Shown here in pieces: positions 44,741 through 54,128 of a stretch of DNA of 64,000 bases. Under the pieces are notes generated by a model. The model was not told the origin of the DNA. It searched no databases and worked only from the letters and a program-made list of their open reading frames with translations. The translations under genes were made by a program, and so were the position numbers. The DNA is taken from NCBI RefSeq assembly GCF_903819435.1, contig NZ_CAIJDP010000088.1, positions 62,001 to 126,000 on the forward strand, given 5' to 3'. Position 1 is the stretch's first letter, and every line of letters begins with the position of its first letter. Source of the stretch: Flavobacterium salmonis (lineage in GTDB: Bacteria; Bacteroidota; Bacteroidia; Flavobacteriales; Flavobacteriaceae).

Positions 44741-46173
44741 TAAAACTGAAAATAAATAAATTCTTTGTAATCTGAATAAGTTCCGAAAGCTATTATGGCT
44801 CCAATAGCCAAAGCTATTTTAAGCATACTTCTTTTTCCTGAAAGTGGCTCAACTTTGGTACGATTATTCCATTCGACTAAAACAAACGCACCAATCATTA
44901 GCAAAATTTCATAACTATATCTTTCGTTGTCTAAATATTGAAAGCTAAAATCTCTATTAGTAAAAATTCTCTTTAAATACAAAACCGCGTCCGTAATTGT
45001 TTTGGCTCTGAAAAATACCCAGGCCAAACAAGTTAATAAAAAAGTACAAAGAATGCTTATTATAACTTTTGCCGAATCTAAATTGAATTTTAGCAGAACT
45101 GCATCCATATTATTTCGATTACTATTAGATAATAACAATGGTAAAAAATAAACGGCATTAATAAATCCCCATGCAATGTATGTCCAACTAGCTCCGTGCC
45201 AAAATCCGCTGACTACAAAAATGATAAATGTATTTCTGATTTTCATCCAAATTCCACCTTTACTTCCTCCTAATGGGATGTATAAATAATCACGAAACCA
45301 AGACGAAAGTGATATATGCCATCGACGCCAAAACTCTGCAATATCCCTTGAAAAGTAAGGATAATTAAAGTTTCGTAGTAAATCTAATCCGAATAGTTTT
45401 GAAACTCCCAATGCAATATCTGAATACCCTGAAAAATCTCCATAAATCTGAAATGCAAAGTACACTGCCCCCAGAATTAATGAAAATGAATTCATTGAAG
45501 TATAATGATCAAAAATAGCATTGGCATAAGTTGCGCATGTATCAGCAATTACTACTTTTTTGACTAGCCCCCAAATGATTTGATAAATACCTTCTTTAGC
45601 TTTTTCTAAATCAAATTCTCTTTTGACTTTTATTTCCGGCAATAAATGTGTCGCTCTTTCTATTGGGCCTGCTACCAAAAGCGGAAAATAACTCACAAAT
45701 AAGGAGTAATCTACAAAGTTATATTCGGCTTTTATTCGTTTATAATAGATATCAATTACATACGATAAACCGTGAAAGGTGTAAAATGAAATTCCGACTG
45801 GCAAAATGACTTCTAACAAAATTGGACTTGCCTGAATTCCTACAGTATTTAATAATTCTGAAAATGAAGCAGCAAAAAAGTTATAGTATTTAAAGACTCC
45901 TAAAAATCCTAAATTAACTATAATGCTTAACCAAAACCAGAATTTTCGGCTTTTATCTGATTTTCCTTTTTCGATTTGAATTCCGGTATAATAATCCAGA
46001 AATGTGGAGAAAACCAATAAAAAAAGAAATCTCCAATCCCAACAAGAATAAAAATAATAACTGGCAACTATCAATAAAGCATTTTGAGCGTTTTTGCTTT
46101 TATTAAAAACAAACCAATACAAGAAAAAAACAATTGGTAAAAAAATGGCAAAAGCCAAAGAGTTAAAAAACAT
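44740..46173 (-). CDS. MBOAT family O-acyltransferase (AlgI-like)
   Basis: This 477-residue inner-membrane protein has about ten or more helices. Motifs are WRRWHISLSSWFRDYLYIPL (about 277-298) and SGFWHGASWTYIAWG with the catalytic histidine of MBOAT proteins. The first part (FFLYWFVFNKSKNAQNALLI, DYYTGIQIEK) matches AlgI-type enzymes that move acetyl groups across the membrane for glycan O-acetylation. The SGNH protein gene overlaps its end by one base. The substrate is presumably the glycan made by this locus. Confidence 0.92.
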   Translation of the reverse strand: MFFNSLAFAIFLPIVFFLYWFVFNKSKNAQNALLIVASYYFYSCWDWRFLFLLVFSTFLDYYTGIQIEKGKSDKSRKFWFWLSIIVNLGFLGVFKYYNFFAASFSELLNTVGIQASPILLEVILPVGISFYTFHGLSYVIDIYYKRIKAEYNFVDYSLFVSYFPLLVAGPIERATHLLPEIKVKREFDLEKAKEGIYQIIWGLVKKVVIADTCATYANAIFDHYTSMNSFSLILGAVYFAFQIYGDFSGYSDIALGVSKLFGLDLLRNFNYPYFSRDIAEFWRRWHISLSSWFRDYLYIPLGGSKGGIWMKIRNTFIIFVVSGFWHGASWTYIAWGFINAVYFLPLLLSNSNRNNMDAVLLKFNLDSAKVIISILCTFLLTCLAWVFFRAKTITDAVLYLKRIFTNRDFSFQYLDNERYSYEILLMIGAFVLVEWNNRTKVEPLSGKRSMLKIALAIGAIIAFGTYSDYKEFIYFQF

Positions 46174-46228
46174 AAATTAAGTTAGTTATTAATCACAAAT
46201 AGATTCTTATTGTCATGAAATAAAAGTA

Positions 46229-46867
46229 TTAGAGCCACTTGATTATAAAGTCCTGAATCGGAATATAAAAATCTCCTACATTTTCTTCAACTTTTTCTGG
46301 ACTCCAATTCCACCATTCTATTTGTTTCATTTTTGAAATTGTATCCAAATCATATTTCATTTTGACAATCTCAGCCGGAACACCTCCAATAATAGCATAA
46401 TCAGGAACGTTTTTCGTTACAACTGCACCAGCCATAATAGTTACACCATTACCAATTGTTATGTTTGGCAAAATTACTGCATTCATGCCAATCCATACAT
46501 CATGGCCAATTTTAGTTTTACTTGGATCTGTTTTTATTTCTTCCTTAAATTCAGATTGCGTTTTATTACCAATGAGCAAATTTTTATTTACCATATGGTT
46601 AAAATGAGGAAATGTAGTAACCTCACTCATCATATGATGACCAGAATCTAATATAAAATTAACATCATTTGCTATAGAACAGTATTTGCCAATCTCTAAG
46701 TGTGAATTATTATGCCATTGCCATACAAATGCGCCATTATGATATGTCTTATATCCTATCGTAACATTTTTTGCCTGATGCAAATATGTTTTATTTTGAC
46801 CTATTAGAAAATCATGGTAGTTTTTTCCTAATATTTTCCACGCTATTTTACGTAAAAGCAATTTCAT
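46229..46867 (-). CDS. CatB-type O-acetyltransferase (left-handed beta-helix)
   Basis: This 212-residue cytoplasmic enzyme is of the hexapeptide acyltransferase superfamily, xenobiotic-acetyltransferase (CatB/VatD) branch. The catalytic histidine lies in FILDSGHHMMSEVT and the hexapeptide coils in IGHDVWIGMNAVILPNITIG then NGVTIMAGAVVTKNVPDYAI. Within this locus it most likely O-acetylates a sugar, not an antibiotic. It overlaps the upstream gene by 4 bases. Confidence 0.85.
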   Translation of the reverse strand: MKLLLRKIAWKILGKNYHDFLIGQNKTYLHQAKNVTIGYKTYHNGAFVWQWHNNSHLEIGKYCSIANDVNFILDSGHHMMSEVTTFPHFNHMVNKNLLIGNKTQSEFKEEIKTDPSKTKIGHDVWIGMNAVILPNITIGNGVTIMAGAVVTKNVPDYAIIGGVPAEIVKMKYDLDTISKMKQIEWWNWSPEKVEENVGDFYIPIQDFIIKWL

Positions 46868-48258
46868 TTTACTATATGTTTAATACCGTCCCATATACGT
46901 TGAGATGCTAACTGTGGTGGGGATTGATTTATTTTTTCAAACCATTTTTGAGCGTATTTAATTGTTGTCTCTGTATTTGACAAGCTAGTGTTTATTTTTT
47001 GACCAATTTCCTCACGCGAGTTTAACCATATTACCGCTTTTTGGTCAGGCATTGATCTAAAATGGATATAATTATAAATTTTTGCTACCGCCCAGTTTTT
47101 ATCTTTCTTATCAGCAACATCGTAATTAATAAAAGCACATGGTTTTTTGAAACTTACATAATCAAAAACCATCGAAGAACCAAGATTTACAACCATTTCT
47201 GTATGCTTTATAGTATTCGCATGCAAAATAATATCAGCCTGAGTTGGTAAAATTGTATTCCAATTCTTACTTATTTTTTGCCATGCAGGAGCAATTGGTC
47301 TAATAATATCTTTGTAATCTTCGAGTGTCTTATCGTATCTTTTAGAGAAATCAACAGGACACCGTCTAAAAACAATTCCTAAATTATTTCCTTGGTTATT
47401 AAGGTTACGAACTGCTTCAGCAACATCTCTTAAATATTCAGAATCATCAGGACAGGTTGTTATATCATCTCCTGAATAGCAAATATATTTTTTATTTACG
47501 TCTAATTTATTTTGTTCAAAGAAAAGGTCACGTGAAACTAAATTATCTATATCAAAGTGCGTTTCAAACTGAGGTGTTCCTGTAATAAATATTTGTTTCT
47601 CTTTTATATAGGGATAATAATTAAGTAATTCGTTCTTCATATGCTGGCTCCACACAAAATAGTAATCCGTTTCGACAATCATTGTGGCTTTAGGCAAATT
47701 ATCCCAGGAAAAAATAAAAGTCGCAGTGGGAATCCCTAACTGTTTCGCAGCCAAAATTGGAGCAATAGCAAGGGTAGGACGTTGATTTGTGCAAAAAACT
47801 ATAGCAGGTTTTTCGCTTTGAAGTGTTTCTAAACATTTCTGATAATAAGCTGTTTTTTCTTCACTTTTTTTGATCTTTTCACGAATAACTTTTAATCCTT
47901 TTTCTGAGGAAAGAAAATAAATGAGTATCTGTGCAGTAAAACTTTTTATTTTGCTCTTAATTCCTTTATAACTAAACGGAAATCTATAAGTATTATAAAC
48001 AATATCATCATTCTTTTTAATATTTAAATTGAGTTCAATATGTTTTCTCACATTTTTATAAATATCCGTAAAAGAATGCGTTTTGGCTTTTTCAATTTTA
48101 ATTTCTTTAAAACCTAGTTCCTTTAATTGAAAAGGGGTATTGTTCCAAAATGTAATATCAAAACCATTTTGAATACCAATTTTATGAAAATTTGTAAATG
48201 CAAAATTTCGTAAGCCAACGCCATCTGGTAATAAAATAAAAATCTTATTATTTTTCAT
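46864..48258 (-). CDS. Putative GT-B glycosyltransferase of unassigned family
   Basis: This 464-residue cytoplasmic protein has two Rossmann-like halves. Recognisable stretches are AIVFCTNQRPTLAIAPILAA, IFSWDNLPKATMIVETDYYF and FITGTPQFE in the linker, then HTEMVVNLGSSMVFDYVSF (about 365-383), a glycine-serine loop like that used to bind a nucleotide or phosphate in GT-B enzymes. It resembles CDP-glycerol-transferase or epimerase-like folds but no family is certain. It follows neuC with an 11-base overlap, so it is a second candidate for using CMP-nonulosonate. Confidence 0.55.
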   Translation of the reverse strand: MKNNKIFILLPDGVGLRNFAFTNFHKIGIQNGFDITFWNNTPFQLKELGFKEIKIEKAKTHSFTDIYKNVRKHIELNLNIKKNDDIVYNTYRFPFSYKGIKSKIKSFTAQILIYFLSSEKGLKVIREKIKKSEEKTAYYQKCLETLQSEKPAIVFCTNQRPTLAIAPILAAKQLGIPTATFIFSWDNLPKATMIVETDYYFVWSQHMKNELLNYYPYIKEKQIFITGTPQFETHFDIDNLVSRDLFFEQNKLDVNKKYICYSGDDITTCPDDSEYLRDVAEAVRNLNNQGNNLGIVFRRCPVDFSKRYDKTLEDYKDIIRPIAPAWQKISKNWNTILPTQADIILHANTIKHTEMVVNLGSSMVFDYVSFKKPCAFINYDVADKKDKNWAVAKIYNYIHFRSMPDQKAVIWLNSREEIGQKINTSLSNTETTIKYAQKWFEKINQSPPQLASQRIWDGIKHIVK

Positions 48259-49390
48259 TAAAATCCCTAAACTGTTTTTGATGATTAAGCTTCCAAATAT
48301 CTTGGTTTTTTATACACTCAAGAAATAATTCTTTACTATTGCCCTGTCCAAAATCTTCATTGGAAGGATTAACTTTATGCGAAACTATTAAATTCAGAGC
48401 CTCTTTTATGTTTGTTCCAGAATAGTCTGTATTTATGATATCTGCATGAATAGCTCTATTTTGCTGTCTTGTTCCAATATTTATAATTGGGATTCCATAA
48501 TAGGGTGCTTCGCGAATTCCAGCACTACTATTGCCTATAATAAATTGACTGTTTTTTAATAACATCAAAAAATACTCGAAACGAAGCGATGGAAAAATTC
48601 TAAATCTTGGATTATCTTTTAGTTTCTCATATTCTTCTACAATGAATTGGCTTCCTAAATCATTATTTGGATAAATTACTATATAGTTGTGATTGTCATT
48701 TAATAAAACTTCAACAAAATCGTGAGCATATTTTTGCATGCCTTTAAATTCTGTAGTGACAGGATGAAACATTACAATTGCAAACTTTTGGAAAGGAATT
48801 TGGTAGTATTTTTTAACTACATCCAAATCAGGCAATAGGTCCGAAAACATAATGTCAATATCAGGAGAACCAATAGTAAAAACAGATTCATTGATTTCTC
48901 CCATTTGAAGCAGCCTCTTAGCAGCTTGTTTATTTGAAACAAAATGAATGTGACTTAATTTACTCACGCTGTGTCTGATTAATTCATCTACAGTACCTGA
49001 AATTTCTCCCCCTTCAATATGTGCAACTAAAATATTATTTAATGACCCTACAATGGCTCCTGCAAGCGTCTCTACACGATCCCCGTGTACCACAATCATA
49101 TCTGGATTAATTGTTTTGCAATAGCCTGACAATCCCTCTATGGTTCTGGCCAGGGTTAAATCCATAGTAGTCTCATGAGTATGATTCTCAAAAATAAAAA
49201 CATTTTTAAAATTACAGCGTTCAATCTCAATTAAAGTATAACCATACAACTCCTGCAGATGCATCCCTGTAACAAAAACAAAAACTTCAAAATCCTGTTG
49301 TATTTCAAGGATTTGAATTAATGATTTTATTTTTCCAAAATCAGCACGTGTACCTGTTAGGAAAAGAATCTTTTTTTGTAAACTACTCAA
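48248..49390 (-). CDS. neuC: UDP-N-acetylglucosamine 2-epimerase, hydrolysing (NeuC/SiaA type)
   Basis: This enzyme splits UDP-GlcNAc (or a modified form) to free N-acetylmannosamine-type sugar for nonulosonate synthesis. The 380-residue GT-B fold shows FLTGTRADFGKIKSLI at the start, VVHGDRVETLAGAIVGSL, AHIEGGEISGTVDELIRHSV and late IGNSSAGIREAPYYGIPIINIG, all standard for the NeuC group rather than the non-hydrolysing WecB group. It overlaps neuB by 8 bases. A LegG-type substrate cannot be excluded. Confidence 0.9.
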   Translation of the reverse strand: MSSLQKKILFLTGTRADFGKIKSLIQILEIQQDFEVFVFVTGMHLQELYGYTLIEIERCNFKNVFIFENHTHETTMDLTLARTIEGLSGYCKTINPDMIVVHGDRVETLAGAIVGSLNNILVAHIEGGEISGTVDELIRHSVSKLSHIHFVSNKQAAKRLLQMGEINESVFTIGSPDIDIMFSDLLPDLDVVKKYYQIPFQKFAIVMFHPVTTEFKGMQKYAHDFVEVLLNDNHNYIVIYPNNDLGSQFIVEEYEKLKDNPRFRIFPSLRFEYFLMLLKNSQFIIGNSSAGIREAPYYGIPIINIGTRQQNRAIHADIINTDYSGTNIKEALNLIVSHKVNPSNEDFGQGNSKELFLECIKNQDIWKLNHQKQFRDFNEK

Positions 49391-50423
49391 AATCCGAAAA
49401 GTCTAATTGTTCATCGTTTTGAATATCACGCAAAGCAACTTTTCCGAGAATATTATTAAAATTTTCTGCTAAAATTTTACCGGTTCCGGGACGTTTTACC
49501 CATATATTCTCTTTATTTAATACCTCCCCTTTTTTGATATCTTTAATAGAACAAACTGTCGCAAATGCAAAATCAATTGTGACTTGTTCTTCTAAAGCCG
49601 GCTTTTTAGATCCACCACGCATTAAAGCAATTTCTGCAGACGAAATAATTAACTCCTGACATGCCTTTTCATCCATGCTGCACACAATGTCTGGTCCTGT
49701 ACGCTGCATATGATCTGTAAAGTGGCGCTCTAAAATACTTCCTCCAAGAGCTACTGCGCCCAGACAGGCATTATTATTTAATGTATGATCGCTTAATCCA
49801 AAAACTTTATCGGGAAAAGCTTCATGTAATTCTATCATAGCTCCATAACGAACCAAATGAATTGGTGTCGGATATAAATTGGTAGTATGTAAAAGTGCTA
49901 CCGGAATATTATATTTATCAAAAACAGCAACTGCTTTTTGTACGCTTTCGATTGTATTCATTCCCGTACTTAAAATTACAGGTTTTCCAAAAGATGCAAT
50001 ATGTTCAAGTAATGGATAATTGTTACACTCTCCAGAACCTATTTTATAAGCCGGAATATCAAACTTTTTTAATCGTTCTGCAGCTGCACGCGAAAACGGT
50101 GTTGAAATAAAAATCATTCCTTTACTTTCAACATATTTTTTAAGCTCTAATTCATCCGTTTCATTTAAAGAACAGCGTTCCATAATTTCATAAATAGACA
50201 CATCTGCGTTACCTGGAATGACTTTTTTTGCAGCACCACTCATTTCGTCTTCAACAATATGGGTCTGGTGTTTTACAACCTCAACTCCTGCCCTATGTGC
50301 AGCATCAACCATTTCTTTGGCAACCAGAAGAGACCCTTCATGGTTAATTCCTATTTCAGCTATAACTAGAGGCGGAAAATCTGCTCCTATTTTTCGTCCG
50401 GAAATTTCTATATATGGATTCAT
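49383..50423 (-). CDS. neuB: N-acetylneuraminate synthase family (NeuB/SiaC)
   Basis: This enzyme condenses a ManNAc-type sugar with phosphoenolpyruvate to form a nonulosonic acid. The 346-residue protein has a TIM-barrel (about 15-280) and a C-terminal antifreeze-like SAF domain (about 285-346). Segments EIGINHEGSLLVAKEMVDAA, FISTPFSRAAAERL, AYKIGSGECNNYPLLEHIA, LHTTNLYPTP and LSDHTLNNNACLGAVALGGS closely follow the meningococcal NeuB sequence as recalled. This favours N-acetylneuraminate over legionaminate or pseudaminate. It sits between neuA and neuC. Confidence 0.93.
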   Translation of the reverse strand: MNPYIEISGRKIGADFPPLVIAEIGINHEGSLLVAKEMVDAAHRAGVEVVKHQTHIVEDEMSGAAKKVIPGNADVSIYEIMERCSLNETDELELKKYVESKGMIFISTPFSRAAAERLKKFDIPAYKIGSGECNNYPLLEHIASFGKPVILSTGMNTIESVQKAVAVFDKYNIPVALLHTTNLYPTPIHLVRYGAMIELHEAFPDKVFGLSDHTLNNNACLGAVALGGSILERHFTDHMQRTGPDIVCSMDEKACQELIISSAEIALMRGGSKKPALEEQVTIDFAFATVCSIKDIKKGEVLNKENIWVKRPGTGKILAENFNNILGKVALRDIQNDEQLDFSDFE

Positions 50424-50445
50424 AAATGTATTATGTTAAAATAGA

Positions 50446-51108
50446 TTATTGTTTCTTGTACAGAAGATATTCTGCATAATCAAAATCATTTTGATCATCG
50501 ATATCAACATTAGCAAAAATATGATTCATTTTTAAAGGAAAAGCATTCTCTGATAAAATTTTGCTTTTTAAAATCAGTTTTGCTTTACTGATATAAAGTA
50601 ATCCGTTTTCATAAAATAAAGGCTCTAAATCCTGACTTCGCTGACCGATTGTATAATTGAACGGAATAAATTTATTATTTTCTATTTTTCCTAACTTTTG
50701 ATAATTCTGGCTAACGGTAAATAAACTATCCATTTTTTTTTCCTTATAAATTTCAAATGCTTCTTTTAATAAATTTACTGGTCTTAATGGATTTGTAGCT
50801 TGTAATAAAATTACATTTTCCACCTTATCATCAATTTGTTCCAGAACATTTTTTAATGCTGATACTGTAGGTTCTAAATCACCCGACAAAGATTGAGGAC
50901 GGTTTACAATTTTAGCACCAAATTGTATGGCAACTCGTTTTATTTCTTCGTCATCTGTCGAAACATAAATTTCATCGACAATATCATTATTTGCCTGAGC
51001 ATACAAAATACTATGTGCCAATAAAGGAATTTCGCCTAAAATTTTTATGTTTTTCTGCGGTAGCCTTTTAGAACCTCCCCTGGCTGGAATTATAGCTATT
51101 GTTTTCAT
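50446..51108 (-). CDS. neuA: CMP-N-acylneuraminate cytidylyltransferase
   Basis: This enzyme activates the nonulosonic acid with CTP to the CMP-sugar used by transferases. In this 220-residue protein the nucleotide loop is IAIIPARGGSKRLPQKNIK, followed by the VSTDDEEIKRVA segment and the LLQATNPLRP motif typical of CMP-sialate synthetases. The last metal-site region is ANVDIDDQNDFDYAE. It directly abuts the upstream GT4 gene with no gap and precedes neuB by 22 bases. Confidence 0.92.
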   Translation of the reverse strand: MKTIAIIPARGGSKRLPQKNIKILGEIPLLAHSILYAQANNDIVDEIYVSTDDEEIKRVAIQFGAKIVNRPQSLSGDLEPTVSALKNVLEQIDDKVENVILLQATNPLRPVNLLKEAFEIYKEKKMDSLFTVSQNYQKLGKIENNKFIPFNYTIGQRSQDLEPLFYENGLLYISKAKLILKSKILSENAFPLKMNHIFANVDIDDQNDFDYAEYLLYKKQ

Positions 51109-52203
51109 TTATTGCAATCTGTTTTTAGCATTTTCAATAATTACATTCATTCCTGAATTCCAGCTTTCCGAACTGTATAATTCTTCTAAAACTGGTGCTG
51201 AATTGTTTTTATTTTGATCTAAAAATTCCAAAATAGCATCTTCCCATTCTTGCTCAAAATGTGGATTCTGAATCAACTTTCCTAATTTTCCATATTGCAA
51301 AACTTCAGGAACTCCCCCTAAAGCCGAAGCAATACAGTAACAACCAGAATGCAAAGCCTCTATCAAACTCAAACCAAAACCTTCATGCCATAAGGTGGGA
51401 AACAAATAACAATCTGCTGTTTGGTAATATTTAGGAAGCGTATCATTTGGAATCTGTCCTAAAAACCGAACTCCTTCTACCGGAGTATTTCTGGTAGCGC
51501 CAACCACTAATAAAATTGCATTTTTATGAAATGTATTAATCTTTTTCCAAATTGGTAAAATAAAATCTAATCCTTTTTTAGGAACATCTCTTGAACACCA
51601 GATGAAAACTTTTTTATCTTTTAATTCTAATTCATCTTTTAAAATTTCTTTTTGCTCATTGCTTATTTTTTGAAATTTTGAAGTGTCAATTCCGTTATGA
51701 AGTACAGAAAATCTACAAGGTAAAATAGTATAACATTCTTTATGAACCTTGTAGCTGTCATGCGTAAGCAAAACCATTTCGTCAATAGTTTCATAAAAAT
51801 ATCGACTTGCCAAATTTCCATAAAAAGGAGCGAAACCATGATAAAAAAACTGAAGAAAACAGTTTTTTCTAAGTCCTAACTGTAACAAAAGTTCTTGAAG
51901 AGGTTTTACAATCCCAAAATTATCTACAATTTGAATTACGTATTTCTCTTCTTCATTCAGATTTTTTTTTAATGCCTGCAAATAATTAAAGTATGGTTTT
52001 TTTTTCCATCTTTTAAAAAACTTATATTTTTTGCTTTGGCTTACAAATTCGTATTTAACATTATCAAAAACTTTTTCAGGTTCTTCACAAATCACATAAT
52101 CTATTTGATTAGTTCCTCTTAAATAATTAGCATACAAAGTAGTCCAACTTCCTGTCTTATGATAGGGTAATGCAAATTGAGATATCAAAATTACTTTTGG
52201 CAT
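51109..52203 (-). CDS. Glycosyltransferase family 4
   Basis: This 364-residue GT-B enzyme has FIWCSRDVPKKGLDFILPIW at the C-domain start and DCYLFPTLWHEGFGLSLIEALHSG carrying the two conserved glutamates. The N-domain start (ILISQFALPYHKTGSWTTLY) is also typical. It is transcribed immediately before neuA with no intergenic base. The substrate is unknown. Confidence 0.87.
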   Translation of the reverse strand: MPKVILISQFALPYHKTGSWTTLYANYLRGTNQIDYVICEEPEKVFDNVKYEFVSQSKKYKFFKRWKKKPYFNYLQALKKNLNEEEKYVIQIVDNFGIVKPLQELLLQLGLRKNCFLQFFYHGFAPFYGNLASRYFYETIDEMVLLTHDSYKVHKECYTILPCRFSVLHNGIDTSKFQKISNEQKEILKDELELKDKKVFIWCSRDVPKKGLDFILPIWKKINTFHKNAILLVVGATRNTPVEGVRFLGQIPNDTLPKYYQTADCYLFPTLWHEGFGLSLIEALHSGCYCIASALGGVPEVLQYGKLGKLIQNPHFEQEWEDAILEFLDQNKNNSAPVLEELYSSESWNSGMNVIIENAKNRLQ

Positions 52204-52213
52204 ATGGATTTAT

Positions 52214-53029
52214 TTAAAATGGACAAACTTCCATTAATTGTTTTTGGATCTGAATAATTCTTTCCTTTTTTGGCAATATATTACTTGAACTAAAAACAAT
52301 ATCTAATTGATCATTAGTAATTGGCCTTTCTAAAAAAAGTGGTTTATACATTGCGAGATCGACCGACTCAAAATAATCCTGATATTTAATCCCATCACCA
52401 AAAATTTTATTTGAAAATTCAACCCAAACTGCTGGAATTTGATATGCATGTGATACAATTACTCCGTGTAAGGAGGAAGAAATTATTTTTTTGCAGGACA
52501 AAATAGCGTCAGTGACTTCTTCGACATTATTAGTCATTAAATTAATAACCAGAATATCTTTTAATCCTTTATACTGAATCATAACATTTTCATAATCAAT
52601 ATAGTGAGGAATAATCCCTAAATTATACTTTATTTTATATTCAGGATTGTAATACTTTGGCATCAGCAAGGCAGGATCACCATAGATTTCGGGAACCTGA
52701 TATCCTTGTTCTATCAACAGTTTTCTTGTTTGAGGTCCTCGTACTGCCAAAAATTCTGCCTTTTTAATTTTAAACTCTTTAGATATAATACCACTCCCCC
52801 AAACTACGCATTTACCATTTATTTGGGATAGGATACTTCCAACTGTAAAATAAACGGTTTGAAAATGATTCAAAAAATTCCGTTTTTTTGGATGTGTCCA
52901 AATAATCTTTTTATTAGATATTTTTTCAACTAAATACCTGCCAATCAAATCACCATAATTTTCCTCTTTTTTACTGGCTAAATGAATTTCACTCCACCAA
53001 AACAGCCTGATTTTTTTTTTACTTTTCAT
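52214..53029 (-). CDS. Polysaccharide pyruvyltransferase family protein
   Basis: This 271-residue cytoplasmic protein is of the pyruvyltransferase family, which adds a pyruvate ketal to a sugar of a growing glycan. The start contains WWSEIHLASKKEENYGDLIG (N-x-GD pattern), the middle FLAVRGPQTRKLL and YGDPALLMPKYY, and the end SSLHGVIVSHAYQIPAVWVE, which are the known conserved blocks. Pyruvate from PEP would give the polymer negative charge in addition to the nonulosonate. The gaps to its neighbours are 10 and 18 bases. Confidence 0.87.
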   Translation of the reverse strand: MKSKKKIRLFWWSEIHLASKKEENYGDLIGRYLVEKISNKKIIWTHPKKRNFLNHFQTVYFTVGSILSQINGKCVVWGSGIISKEFKIKKAEFLAVRGPQTRKLLIEQGYQVPEIYGDPALLMPKYYNPEYKIKYNLGIIPHYIDYENVMIQYKGLKDILVINLMTNNVEEVTDAILSCKKIISSSLHGVIVSHAYQIPAVWVEFSNKIFGDGIKYQDYFESVDLAMYKPLFLERPITNDQLDIVFSSSNILPKKERIIQIQKQLMEVCPF

Positions 53030-53047
53030 AAAATCTTAAACTATTAT

Positions 53048-54121
53048 TTAAAATTTAATTTTGAAAATGAGACTTTTCAAATTTTCTTCAATCCTATAAA
53101 TATAGGGCTTAGTATGATAAAACGAGATAATGTGCTGCAAAATTCGATCGTTTACTTCCTTTAAAGTATAAAACTCCGGTACTTTTTTTCCTAAATATTT
53201 TTTTACCTTATATTTTATTGAATTTTCAAAAGGGTCATTTTTAATTTGAATAGCCAAGATGCATTCATTAGCTAAAGCCAATTCCTGAAACAAAAAATAA
53301 TCAACATTTTCTCTCTTGTTTGACACTTGAACAACTGGATAATCTTTTAATTTATCAAAGTCAGATTCTGAGATAACATTTCCCCAGGACTCTTTATTAA
53401 CTTTGGTTGTTCCATTTTTCAAATTTTGCTTCATATGCTGATTATTGAATTCAACAATTCCTGATAATTGCAATTCGGCATTAAGTTTTTTGATTTCTCT
53501 TCTTCGATAATTAAAATGCCACTGGTGCAATACCATGGTTTCTTTATCATAAAAATGCACTTCGCAACCTACATTTTTTAAGCGATTATGAACATCTGTA
53601 TCCTCAGCTCCCCAAAAATGAAAAACTTCATCAAAGCCTCTAATTTCTTTTAATTTATTAACTGGAAAAAGAGAAATCCCTGTGGCATCGCCATTGCTAA
53701 AGAAATTTATTTTATATTTTTCAAACGATTTTTCTTTTTTACTTTCTTGTTCTGAAAGAAACCCTACCTGAAAATAAGTAACTTTATCATTTGCACAATA
53801 CTGCTTCATGACAGTCGTAAAATCAGAATGAAAAATCATATCAACATCAGCAACTAAACAATAATCTGATTGTAAATTTTTGATAACAAAATTGAGTGCT
53901 TTACTTTTATTCCAAGGCTGAAATTCTGAAAACAAATAGTGATAGGTACAGAATGAAAATTCTTCAACTATTTTTTTAATTTCTGATGCTATTTCTTTTT
54001 TTGACCCATAATCAATAAAAACAACTTCAAAATTTTGCTCGTTTTGTTGTGCCAATGAATCTAAAGAACGCTTAATACGTTGAGGTTCACGATTTCGATA
54101 AGGGTAAATAATGGTAATCAT
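53048..54121 (-). CDS. Glycosyltransferase family 2 (with galactosyltransferase-like C-domain)
   Basis: This 357-residue GT-A enzyme begins ITIIYPYRNREPQRIKRSLD. The metal site is DYCLVADVDMIFHSDF (DVD), and a later FHFWGAEDTDVHNRLKNVG is the W-G-x-E-D motif of chondroitin-polymerase and beta-galactosyltransferase-like domains. No membrane helix is seen. Donor and acceptor are unknown. It follows another GT2 gene by 7 bases. Confidence 0.87.
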   Translation of the reverse strand: MITIIYPYRNREPQRIKRSLDSLAQQNEQNFEVVFIDYGSKKEIASEIKKIVEEFSFCTYHYLFSEFQPWNKSKALNFVIKNLQSDYCLVADVDMIFHSDFTTVMKQYCANDKVTYFQVGFLSEQESKKEKSFEKYKINFFSNGDATGISLFPVNKLKEIRGFDEVFHFWGAEDTDVHNRLKNVGCEVHFYDKETMVLHQWHFNYRRREIKKLNAELQLSGIVEFNNQHMKQNLKNGTTKVNKESWGNVISESDFDKLKDYPVVQVSNKRENVDYFLFQELALANECILAIQIKNDPFENSIKYKVKKYLGKKVPEFYTLKEVNDRILQHIISFYHTKPYIYRIEENLKSLIFKIKF

Positions 54122-54128
54122 TTTTTAA

